44,435 nt of DNA, taken from NCBI GenBank assembly GCA_949293165.1, contig CASFCW010000006.1, positions 1-44,435 on the forward strand, in the 5' to 3' direction. The notes beneath the pieces were generated by a model, which saw only the letters and a list, made by a program, of their open reading frames with translations, made no database searches and was not told the DNA's origin. The DNA comes from an uncultured bacterium (GTDB lineage Bacteria > Bacillota > Clostridia > Oscillospirales > Oscillospiraceae). Every line of letters begins with the position of its first letter. The stretch's first letter is position 1. The translations under genes were made by a program, and so were the position numbers. Of the stretch, positions 35,747 through 43,474 are shown one piece after another.

Positions 35747-37516
35747 GTGCTTCGCAGCCTGCATATGAAGCTGGTCATGATTATGGTGCTGCTGATCCTG
35801 TCGCTGATGACGGTGGTGGGCGCCTTTTTGATCAATTCTGTCATGGTATTTTATCTGGAGGACTTCTACAGCCAGATGGCGGATGTGTTTTCCAGGGAAT
35901 CGCTCAGCCGGGATCTCACCACCGAGGCCCAGGGGGAGGAGGACGGCGCCCAGGCCATCCTGGACGTGATCCGCAGCTATTCCGGCGAGCTGGGGCTGGA
36001 TGGCTCCAACCGCACCCTGTATATCCTGGACGGGGAGACGGGGGCCTATCTGGCGGGCACCGACGACGGGGCCGGGCAGAATCTGGACTACAACTCCGTC
36101 AACCTGACCCGTGCCCTGGCCGACGGCACGGAGGGCAGCCAGGCCAATCTGGCCGAGGACTATATGGATGTGGCCCTGCCCTTCCAGCGGGGGGACGAGC
36201 CCTACGTCATCTATATCCTGGACAACAAAAGCACGGTCAACGCCCTCATCAGCCAGATCTTTGTGCTGATTTTGGAGGCGCTGATTTTCGGGCTGTTTAT
36301 CTCCGTCCTGCTCTCCTTCCTGCTGTCCAAAACCATGGTTATTCCCATCCAGCGGCTGACCGAGGGGGCGCTGCGGGTGGCGGAAGGGGATTTTTCCCGC
36401 CGGATCGACGTGGATTCCCGGGATGAGATCGGCGAGCTGACCGACACCTTCAACCGCATGGCCCGCCAGCTGCGGGACACCCTCCGCCAGGCGGAGAATG
36501 AGCGCAACAAGCTGGATACCCTGTTCCTCCATATGACCGACGGCGTGGTGGCCTTTTCCCGGGATGGGGCGGTGATCCACTCCAACCCCGCCGCGGCGGA
36601 GATGCTGGGCAGCGCCATCGGCACCCAGACCCGGTATGGGGAGCTGTTCGGGGAGATTGCCCCCCTGTATGAGGTGCTGGACGTCCAGGACCATGTGGCG
36701 GGGGAGCGCCAGGTGGGGGAGCGGTATTTGGAGCTGGTGATGGCCCCCTTTGACCGGGAGCAGCGGGGCGGCGTGCTGGTGGTGATCCACGACGTCACCG
36801 AGCGGCGGAAGAACGAGGCCATGCAGCGGGAGTTTGTGGCCAACGTCTCCCATGAGCTGCGCACCCCCCTGACCAACATCCGCAGCTACGCCGAGACGCT
36901 GTCGGAAAGCGCCGGGGACATCCCGCCCTCCATGCAGAAAAAGTTCCTGGGGGTCATTCTGGGGGAGAGCGACCGGATGACCCATATTGTGCAGGATCTG
37001 CTCACCCTGTCCCGGCTGGATTCCGGCCGGGACGAGCTGAGGCTGGCCCGGTTCCCCTTCCTCCGGGCGGTCCAGGATCTGTACCACGCAGTCTATATGG
37101 AGGCCCAGCGGCATAGCCATACCTTGGAGCTGTCCGTCCCGGATGAGGACACGGAGATTGTGGCCGACCGGGAGCGGATCGTCCAGGTGATGATGAACAT
37201 TGTTTCCAACTCCATCAAGTACACGCCTGACGGCGGGAAAATCCTCATTTCCGCCGGACGGCAGGGGGACTGGGTGTGGATGCAGGTGGACGACAACGGC
37301 ATCGGCATCCCCAAGGAGGACCGTCCCCGGATTTTTGAGCGGTTTTACCGGGTGGATAAGGCCAGATCCCGCCAGTCGGGAGGCACAGGCCTGGGGCTGT
37401 CCATCGCCCGGGAGATTGTGCTGCGCCATGACGGGCAGCTGAAGCTGGTGGATCGGGAGGGGCCGGGCCTCTCCGTCCGGCTGGAGCTGCGGATTGAGGG
37501 ACCGAGCCATGGGTAG
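35747..37516 (+). CDS. walK: WalK-type sensor histidine kinase
   Basis: The protein has 589 residues from GTG 35747 with GAGAGGGGG upstream. TM1 is at about 6-30, an extracellular sensor domain at about 31-165, TM2 at about 168-195, HAMP at about 197-250, and a PAS domain at about 255-345 (LFLHMTDGVVAFSRDG). HisKA follows with His369 (VANVSHELRTPLTN), then HATPase with N box IVSNSIKYTPDGG, G1 DNGIGIP, F box RFYRVDKARS and G2 GGTGLGLSIA. This is the standard WalK layout (TM-Cache/PAS-TM-HAMP-PAS-kinase) and normal length. It phosphorylates WalR; its activity is modulated by YycH and YycI encoded next. Confidence 0.93.
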   Translation: MLRSLHMKLVMIMVLLILSLMTVVGAFLINSVMVFYLEDFYSQMADVFSRESLSRDLTTEAQGEEDGAQAILDVIRSYSGELGLDGSNRTLYILDGETGAYLAGTDDGAGQNLDYNSVNLTRALADGTEGSQANLAEDYMDVALPFQRGDEPYVIYILDNKSTVNALISQIFVLILEALIFGLFISVLLSFLLSKTMVIPIQRLTEGALRVAEGDFSRRIDVDSRDEIGELTDTFNRMARQLRDTLRQAENERNKLDTLFLHMTDGVVAFSRDGAVIHSNPAAAEMLGSAIGTQTRYGELFGEIAPLYEVLDVQDHVAGERQVGERYLELVMAPFDREQRGGVLVVIHDVTERRKNEAMQREFVANVSHELRTPLTNIRSYAETLSESAGDIPPSMQKKFLGVILGESDRMTHIVQDLLTLSRLDSGRDELRLARFPFLRAVQDLYHAVYMEAQRHSHTLELSVPDEDTEIVADRERIVQVMMNIVSNSIKYTPDGGKILISAGRQGDWVWMQVDDNGIGIPKEDRPRIFERFYRVDKARSRQSGGTGLGLSIAREIVLRHDGQLKLVDREGPGLSVRLELRIEGPSHG

Positions 37517-38807
37517 AGGAAGGAAAAAGGCCCGCAGGGTGGAGCGGCTGAAATCCGCCCTGATCGCGCTGCTCAGCGTGACAGCCATCCTCCTCACCAC
37601 CCAGATCCTGCCGGGGCAGCCCCTGGCCGCCGGAGCCGGGGGCGTTTCTGGGACCGGCGGGCAGCAGGCCGGCGGTGAGGAGACGGCGGCCATCCTGCCT
37701 ATGCGCATGGCGGTCACCCTGCGGGATGACGAGCTGCAGCGCTACGGCGTGCAGTACCAGCGGGAGGAGGGCCAGCTGCTGTTCCAGCAGATTTACAGCC
37801 TGCTGCTGGAGTCCCTGAGCAGTGCCGGCCCGGCCAAAGCCGCGGGGGAGACGGCGTGGCGCGCCGCTATGGCCACCGCGCCGGGGGTCTATCTGGACTG
37901 GCAGACGGAACTGCCCTTTTCTGTGGTGCTTAGCTGGTTTTCGGTGGATAACGCCAACCTGACCGGAGATGTGCGCCGGATCATCCTCACGGAGGAACGT
38001 GAGACGGTGGTGCTCTACTGGGAGGGGGAGGACGGGTACCGGATGGCGGAGGTGACCCTGGTCGGCCGGGAACGGCTGGCGGAGGCTGCCTCCGGCCTGA
38101 AGGACAACGGGGCGCGCTATGCCTTTGAGGTGGAGCGGCTGGAGCTGCTGGACCCTTACACCATGGTGCTGGGGCAGACCCCCGCGCCCAAAATCTATAA
38201 CGCGTCCAACCCCACCGCCGACGCCGGGACGCTGAACGATATGCTCAATCGCCTGGAATTTCCGGAGCAGACCAGCGCCTCCTACGACGGGGCCGGCGCC
38301 CTGGTAATCCGGAACGAGGGGGACACCCTCCGGGTATCCGCCGACGGCACCGTGACCTATGAGGCCGCCGATGACGGCAGCGGAAGGTATGGGAGCATGG
38401 GGCGGGACGCCGCCGCGGTGGTGGACAACTGCCGCCGGCTGGCCCAGCGGCTGCTCAGCGGCCTGCAGGGCGAGGCCAGCCTCTGCTTGCAGTCGGTGGA
38501 GGAGGAGCACGGCGTTTGGACAGTGCGGCTGGACTACACCCTGAGCGGCGCCCGGGTCCAGACCGGCCAGGGCTGCGCCGCTGAGTTTACCGTGGAGGAG
38601 GGAGAGCTGGCCCGGTTCCGCCTGTTGGTGCGCAGCTACCAGGATTCCGGCTCCACCGCGGTGATGCTGCCGGAGCTGCAGGCTATGGCCGCCATGGATG
38701 CCCGAGGGCACGGGGGCGAGGAGCTGCTGTTGGTTTACCTGGACACGGGGGGCCAGACCGCGACCCCCTGCTGGGCGGCCGCAGGTGAGCTGAAGTCGGA
38801 GGGATAG
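37509..38807 (+). CDS. yycH: YycH (WalH)-like regulator of WalK
   Basis: The ATG at 37509 (GAGGGA upstream) overlaps the end of walK by 8 bases; an in-frame TTG at 37494 is less likely. The protein has 432 residues with a basic N-terminus, one TM anchor at about 17-40, and a large extracytoplasmic part. PMRMAVTLRDDELQRYGVQYQ and LVYLDTGGQ resemble clostridial YycH domains. In B. subtilis, YycH and YycI sit with WalK in the membrane and restrain its activity. The sequence is diverged, so the call rests partly on gene order. Confidence 0.78.
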   Translation: MGRGRKKARRVERLKSALIALLSVTAILLTTQILPGQPLAAGAGGVSGTGGQQAGGEETAAILPMRMAVTLRDDELQRYGVQYQREEGQLLFQQIYSLLLESLSSAGPAKAAGETAWRAAMATAPGVYLDWQTELPFSVVLSWFSVDNANLTGDVRRIILTEERETVVLYWEGEDGYRMAEVTLVGRERLAEAASGLKDNGARYAFEVERLELLDPYTMVLGQTPAPKIYNASNPTADAGTLNDMLNRLEFPEQTSASYDGAGALVIRNEGDTLRVSADGTVTYEAADDGSGRYGSMGRDAAAVVDNCRRLAQRLLSGLQGEASLCLQSVEEEHGVWTVRLDYTLSGARVQTGQGCAAEFTVEEGELARFRLLVRSYQDSGSTAVMLPELQAMAAMDARGHGGEELLLVYLDTGGQTATPCWAAAGELKSEG

Positions 38808-38810
38808 CCC

Positions 38811-39662
38811 ATGGCATGGTCAAAGCTAAAAACGATTATCCTGATCATCCTGGCGGCGACAAACCTCTGCCTGGCCGCTTTTGTGGCCCACCGGGCCTTC
38901 CTGGGGGGATATGCCCAGGTTCAGGCCAGGGAGAATGCGGTGGCCTTTTTACAGGAAAAGGGCATCTCTGTGGAGGAGCAGGCCATCCCGGGAGGGATGG
39001 AGCTGCTGCCCCAGACTGTGACGCGGGACCGCGACCAGGAGACGGAACTGGCCCAGCGGATTCTGGGCCAGGAGGCGGAGGAGGTCTCCCTGGGCGGCGG
39101 GATTTACCGGTATGAGAGCCGGCGGGGCAGCGTCCAGTTCCATGAGGACGGCACCTTCCAGGGGCAGTTTGCCCAGGGGACCTTCCCCTTGGGGGAGGAG
39201 ACCCCGGAGCATTACGCGGTATCCTTCGCCCGGGATATGGGCTATGAGCCGGAGGTGCTGTCGGTGGAGGCGGAGGCCGGGACGGACGGCACAGAGACCC
39301 GGGTCACCCTGGGGCAGACCTGGAAGGGCGTGCCCCTGTTCAACCAGCGGATGACATTGGTGTTTGCCCAGGGGGAGTGTACCGCCATCACCCAGGGACG
39401 CAGGCTCAACGGGACGCCGGCGGAGGACATTGGGAAGGACCCTATCTCGGTACCCACCGCCCTGATCTCCTTCTACCAGGGGCTGACGGCGATGGGCGAC
39501 GTGTGCAGCCGGGTGGACCGGATTCAGCCTGGGTACACCAGCTCTGTGTCGGCCAGCAGCGGCGCGTCCGCCCTGCTGCCGGTTTGGTGGATTGACACGG
39601 ATACAGGGGCCTATCTGCTGGACACCATGTCCGGCGGGCTCAGCCGGGCGGAGAACCTGTAA
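38811..39662 (+). CDS. yycI: YycI (WalI)-like regulator of WalK
   Basis: The protein has 283 residues, starting 3 bases after yycH. The N-terminus MAWSKLKTIILIILAATNL is the characteristic short cytosolic tail plus single TM anchor of YycI. The extracytoplasmic region contains LAQRILGQEAEEVSLGG, EHYAVSFARDMGYEPEV and repeated PepSY-like folds (VTLGQTWKGVPLFNQRM), ending with LPVWWIDTDTGAYLL. With YycH it forms the WalK-modulating pair. The operon appears to end here or to read on into murI, 47 bases downstream. Confidence 0.82.
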   Translation: MAWSKLKTIILIILAATNLCLAAFVAHRAFLGGYAQVQARENAVAFLQEKGISVEEQAIPGGMELLPQTVTRDRDQETELAQRILGQEAEEVSLGGGIYRYESRRGSVQFHEDGTFQGQFAQGTFPLGEETPEHYAVSFARDMGYEPEVLSVEAEAGTDGTETRVTLGQTWKGVPLFNQRMTLVFAQGECTAITQGRRLNGTPAEDIGKDPISVPTALISFYQGLTAMGDVCSRVDRIQPGYTSSVSASSGASALLPVWWIDTDTGAYLLDTMSGGLSRAENL

Positions 39663-39709
39663 AAGCGGGGGACAGCCCGCCCCCTCGGCGGGAGAAGGAG
39701 AAAAACCCA

Positions 39710-40543
39710 GTGAGAAAGGTGGAACCCTTTGTGACGAACAGACGTCCCATCGGTGTGATTGATTCGGGCATCGGCGGCTTCAGCGTGGTGAAAACGGTGC
39801 AGCAGGCCCTGCCGGGAGAAGATCTGGTCTACTTTGGCGACGGCGCGAATACGCCCTACGGCAACTATGACGCCTGTGCGATTTTGAATATGACCCGGTA
39901 CATGCTGGAGTTCATGCGGGGGCAGCGGATCAAGCTGCTGCTGGTGGCCTGCAACACCATCTCCTGCCTGATCCCGGAGTTTGAGGGGGAGATGGACTGC
40001 CCGGTGCTCAGTGTGGTGCAGGCCGGCGCCCAGGCGGCGGCCCGGTCGCCCCAGCGGCGCATTGGCGTGGTCTCCACCTGCTTTACCCACTCCACAGGCT
40101 GCTATCCCCGGGCGATCCGGGCGCTGGCGCCGGAGAAAGAGGTGGTCAGCTATGGCTGCGCCAACCTGGCCCGGATGGTGGAAACCCGTCTGGGGGTGCC
40201 GGAGGGCCAGCGGGAGCTGACGGAGGAGCTGCGGCAGGACTTCCTGCGGCTGGTTACGGTGGACAAGGTGGATGTCTGCCTGCTGGGCTGCACCCACTTC
40301 CCCCTGGTGGAGGACCAGATCCGCGGACTCTATCCGGGGCTGGAACTGCTGGACCCCGCCCGGGAGATGGTCCGCATGGCCCGGGAGCGGCTGGGGCAGG
40401 AGGGCCTGGCGGCGGAAGCCGGGCGGGAAGGCGGCCTGTGGATCTACACCACCGCCGACCCCCGGGACTACCGGGAGAAGGCGGACCGTGTGGGGCTGAC
40501 CCATATTCGGGATGTGGCGCATTACCCGCCTAAGCGGCCCTGA
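39710..40543 (+). CDS. murI: Glutamate racemase
   Basis: The protein has 277 residues from GTG 39710 with GGGAGAAGGAG upstream. It interconverts L- and D-glutamate for peptidoglycan. The two catalytic cysteines are present: Cys81 in VACNTIS and Cys194 in GCTHFPL. DSGIGGFSV (18-26), YFGDGANTPYG (41-51) and STCFTHSTG also fit the family. ACNTIS rather than the common ACNTA(S) is a minor variation; another aspartate/glutamate racemase is possible but less likely. Its place right after walRK-yycHI fits a wall-synthesis theme. Confidence 0.9.
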   Translation: MRKVEPFVTNRRPIGVIDSGIGGFSVVKTVQQALPGEDLVYFGDGANTPYGNYDACAILNMTRYMLEFMRGQRIKLLLVACNTISCLIPEFEGEMDCPVLSVVQAGAQAAARSPQRRIGVVSTCFTHSTGCYPRAIRALAPEKEVVSYGCANLARMVETRLGVPEGQRELTEELRQDFLRLVTVDKVDVCLLGCTHFPLVEDQIRGLYPGLELLDPAREMVRMARERLGQEGLAAEAGREGGLWIYTTADPRDYREKADRVGLTHIRDVAHYPPKRP

Positions 40544-40566
40544 GCATTTGAAAAGAGGCGACCTTT

Positions 40567-41943
40567 TTGCAACAATCCATTCAGACGGAGGCTATGCTGG
40601 CCAACGCGCCCATCGGCAGGCTGATGCTGCGCCTGGCCATCCCAACGGTGGCGGCCCAGATCATCAACATGCTGTACAACATTGTGGACCGGATCTACAT
40701 CGGCCACATTCCGGTGGTGGGGAACACCGCCCTGACTGGGGTGGGCGTTACCTTTCCAATCATCACCCTGATCTCCGCCTTTGCGGCTTTCGCCGGCCAG
40801 GGCGGCGCGCCCCTGGCCTCCATCCAGCTGGGAGCGGGGCGGAGAAAGGAAGCGGAGGAGGTTTTGGGCAGCTCCGTGCTGATGCTGCTGTCGGCAGCCG
40901 TCGTGCTGACGGTTGGCTTCAGCCTGGTGAAGGAGCCGGTGCTCTACGCCTTCGGCGCCTCCCAGGACACCATCGGTTACGCCGTGGACTACATCGGCAT
41001 TTATCTGCTGGGCACCCTGTTTGTCCAGATTGCCCTGGGGCTGAATACCTTCATCACCGCCCAGGGCAGGACCACGGTGGCCATGCTCAGCGTGGTCATC
41101 GGGGCGGCGCTGAACATCGTGCTGGACCCCATCTTCATTTTCCTGCTGGGGCTGGGCGTGCGGGGGGCTGCCCTGGCCACCATCCTGTCCCAGGGAGTGA
41201 GCGCCGTATGGGTGCTGTGCTTCCTCTGCTCCCCACGCAGCGGGCTGCGGATTCGGAAGGAGAACCTCCGTTTCCGGCCCCAGGTCATCAAACGGATTGC
41301 CGGGCTGGGGATCGCCCCGTTTATCATGCAGTCCACCGAGAGCCTGGTGACCATTGTGCTCAACCGGGGGATGCAGACCTACGGCGGCAGCATGGGCGAC
41401 CTGTATGTGGGCAGCATCACCATCATGCAGTCCATCATGCAGATGATTGTCATGCCGGTGCAGGGCATCACCCAGGGCACCCAGCCTATTATGAGCTACA
41501 ACTACGGGGCGGGGAACTACCTGCGGGTGCGAAAGACCTTCAAGCGCCTGCTGACGGTGACGCTGACGGCCACCTTCTGCGCCTTCCTGGCGGTGGCCCT
41601 TCTGCCCCACATGTGGGCCCGGATCTTCACCCCCAACCAGGACCTGATTGATCTGGTGTCCCGCATGATGCCCCTGTTCTTCGGCGGCATCTGGGCCTTC
41701 GGTGCCCAAAGCGCCTGCCAGGCCTCCTTCATGGCCCTGGGCCAGGCCAAAACCAGCCTGTTCCTGGCGCTGCTGCGGAAGGTGATCCTGCTCATCCCCC
41801 TGGCTATCATCCTGCCCAGGGTGACCGGCAGCGTCCTGGGCATTTACGCCGCCGAGCCCATCGCGGATTTCCTGGCCAGCAGCACCACGCTGACCCTGTT
41901 CCTGCATAAACGAAAGGAGCTTTTGCCCCTGAAACAGGAATAA
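40567..41943 (+). CDS. MATE family multidrug/cation exporter
   Basis: The 458 residues are laid out as twelve TM segments in two similar halves. The N-terminal motif LRLAIPTVAAQIINMLYNIVDRIYIG and its second-half counterpart (IAGLGIAPFIMQSTESLVTIVLNRG) are typical of the DinF/NorM-like MATE group, and GITQGTQPIMSYNYGAGNY is a strong family signature. The start is TTG 40567 with AAGAGGCG 8 bases upstream; ATG 40594 is an alternative. It uses Na+ or H+ gradients to expel organic cations. The substrate is unknown. Confidence 0.92.
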   Translation: MQQSIQTEAMLANAPIGRLMLRLAIPTVAAQIINMLYNIVDRIYIGHIPVVGNTALTGVGVTFPIITLISAFAAFAGQGGAPLASIQLGAGRRKEAEEVLGSSVLMLLSAAVVLTVGFSLVKEPVLYAFGASQDTIGYAVDYIGIYLLGTLFVQIALGLNTFITAQGRTTVAMLSVVIGAALNIVLDPIFIFLLGLGVRGAALATILSQGVSAVWVLCFLCSPRSGLRIRKENLRFRPQVIKRIAGLGIAPFIMQSTESLVTIVLNRGMQTYGGSMGDLYVGSITIMQSIMQMIVMPVQGITQGTQPIMSYNYGAGNYLRVRKTFKRLLTVTLTATFCAFLAVALLPHMWARIFTPNQDLIDLVSRMMPLFFGGIWAFGAQSACQASFMALGQAKTSLFLALLRKVILLIPLAIILPRVTGSVLGIYAAEPIADFLASSTTLTLFLHKRKELLPLKQE

Positions 41944-42022
41944 AGAAAGAATATTCTTCCGTTTATGTACAAAATGGCGGGGCAAACAGAATAAAAACAG
42001 AAAAGAATGGTTATTATTGCCC

Positions 42023-42050
42023 TTTTCCTGGAAGAAAAACCTGATACAAT
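42023..42050 (+). promoter_or_regulatory. Putative promoter of the DUF6465 gene
   Basis: TACAAT (42045-42050) lies in an AT-rich 160-base gap; the -35 is weak (TTTTCC, 42023-42028, 16-base spacing). A 12-base palindrome AAGAATATTCTT at 41947-41958 follows the MATE stop and could be an operator. Confidence 0.45.
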
Positions 42051-42104
42051 AGTACACGGATACAAAGCAAGATTTCGTCTTTGAAAAAAAGGAGCGTGTG
42101 AGAA

Positions 42105-42383
42105 ATGGCAATCGTGAAGAAGAAGAGCGCCGCCCCTGCGGCTGCGGAGAAGAAAGAGGCCCCTGTGACCAAGGCAAAGGCCAGCCGGAAGGCTCCCGCC
42201 CCCAAGGTCGCCCTGAAGATCCAGTACATGGGCAAGGAGTTCACCCAGGAGGATCTGGTGGCTGCCGTCCAGGCCGCCTGCCAGGAGCTGACCATCAAGA
42301 CCATGGATCTCTATGTGAAGCCTGAGGACAACGCTGTGTACTATGTAGTCAACGGCGATGTGACCGGCAAGGTAGAGCTCTGA
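42105..42383 (+). CDS. DUF6465-like small basic protein (92 aa)
   Basis: The start is ATG 42105 with AAGGAGCG upstream. Residues 1-35 are Lys/Ala/Pro-rich and disordered, like the tails of histone-like proteins. Residues 36-92 form a small alpha/beta unit (LKIQYMGKEFTQEDLVAAV, then DLYVKPEDNAVYYVVNGD and a GKVEL end) that I recall as DUF6465, widespread in clostridia. It is monocistronic with its own promoter and terminator. The function is unknown; nucleic-acid binding through the basic tail is conceivable. Confidence 0.82.
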   Translation: MAIVKKKSAAPAAAEKKEAPVTKAKASRKAPAPKVALKIQYMGKEFTQEDLVAAVQAACQELTIKTMDLYVKPEDNAVYYVVNGDVTGKVEL

Positions 42384-42404
42384 TCGGGTGCTCCCCACTA
42401 TAAA

Positions 42405-42457
42405 AACGGCCTCGGTCCCCGACGGAGTGTGCTCCGCCGGGGGCCGTCTATTTTTCC
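42405..42457 (+). terminator. Intrinsic terminator after the DUF6465 gene
   Basis: The central stem CGGAG-TGTG-CTCCG (42423-42436) is extended by CCCC/GGGG and an outer ACGGC/GCCGT pairing, followed by CTATTTTT. Confidence 0.8.
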
Positions 42458-42480
42458 CGGCCATGACGGCGTTCCCGGCC

Positions 42481-42510
42481 TTGACGGCGGCTGGGGAGCG
42501 ACGGTATAAT
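42481..42510 (+). promoter_or_regulatory. Promoter of the amidohydrolase gene
   Basis: TTGACG (42481-42486) and TATAAT (42505-42510) with 18-base spacing form one of the best housekeeping promoter matches in the window, 61 bases before the ATG at 42572. Confidence 0.8.
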
Positions 42511-42571
42511 GGCAGGCGCACAGAGACAGAGAAACATCCTCCTGGAGGAGAGAAAATAAGGTGGCTTTGAT

Positions 42572-43432
42572 ATGATAATTGACGTTCACACCCATACGTT
42601 CCCCGACGCCCTGGCGGCCACCACCATACCCATGCTGGAGCAGAAGTCCCACACCAGGTCCTGGTCGGACGGTACGGCAAAGGGGCTGATGGACTCCATG
42701 AAGGCCGCGGGGGTGGATTGCTCCGTGGTCCTGCCGGTGGCCACGGCGCCCCGGCAGGTGGTCCACATCAACGACCGGGCGGCCCAGGTGAACGAGAAGT
42801 TCGCCCAGACTGGCATCTGCTCCCTGGGCAGCATGCACCCGGACTTCCCCGATTACCGCCAGGAGCTGGCCCGTCTGGCTGAGATGGGCTTTCGGGGGAT
42901 CAAGCTCCATCCCGTCTACCAGGGGGTAGCCTTTGACGATATCCGCACCCTGCGGGTGTTGGAGCGGGCGGCGGAGCTGGGCCTGGTGGTGCTGTCCCAC
43001 GGGGGGCTGGACGTAGGCTTCCCCGGCGTGGAGAAGGTCTCCCCGGCTATGGTCAGGCGGGCCGTGGAGCAGGTGGGGGATATCCCGCTGATTATGGCCC
43101 ATATGGGCGGCTGGAGGAATTGGGACCAGGTGGAGCAGCTGCTGGCGGACACCAAGGTCTGTCTGGATACCTCCTATGCCCTGGGTCGGCTGGACGCCCT
43201 GGACGACGGGTTCTACGGCCCGGAGGATCTGCCTATGATGGGGGAGGAGCAGTTTGTCCGCATGGTGCGTACCTTCGGGCACCAGCGTATCCTCTTTGGC
43301 ACGGACAGCCCCTGGAAGGGGCAGAAGGAGAGCGTGGCCCAGATTCGGGCCCTGCCCCTCACCGAGGAGGAGAAAACGGCCATTCTGGGCGGAAACGCCC
43401 GGCGTATGCTGAATCTGCCGGAGCGGGGCTGA
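42572..43432 (+). CDS. Amidohydrolase-2 family metal-dependent hydrolase
   Basis: The 286-residue TIM-barrel enzyme has metal ligands in HTH (residues 6-8, IIDVHTHTFPD), GIKLHP (about 108-113), SHGG and MAHMGG, and the catalytic or metal Asp in LFGTDSPW. These are the markers of the ACMSD/amidohydrolase-2 group, which includes decarboxylases and lactone hydrolases; the substrate cannot be told. AATAAGGTGG upstream supports the ATG at 42572. It is followed by the CDF gene after about 40 bases and is likely cotranscribed with it. Confidence 0.85.
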   Translation: MIIDVHTHTFPDALAATTIPMLEQKSHTRSWSDGTAKGLMDSMKAAGVDCSVVLPVATAPRQVVHINDRAAQVNEKFAQTGICSLGSMHPDFPDYRQELARLAEMGFRGIKLHPVYQGVAFDDIRTLRVLERAAELGLVVLSHGGLDVGFPGVEKVSPAMVRRAVEQVGDIPLIMAHMGGWRNWDQVEQLLADTKVCLDTSYALGRLDALDDGFYGPEDLPMMGEEQFVRMVRTFGHQRILFGTDSPWKGQKESVAQIRALPLTEEEKTAILGGNARRMLNLPERG

Positions 43433-43474
43433 CGGCCCCGGGAAAACGGATTTCTCTGGGAGAAGGATGATAAC

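Noticed and set aside
40522-42177. Minus-strand 551-codon frame opposite the MATE gene
   Set aside because: The composition is Gln/Gly/His-rich without domains, while the + strand is a clear MATE exporter.
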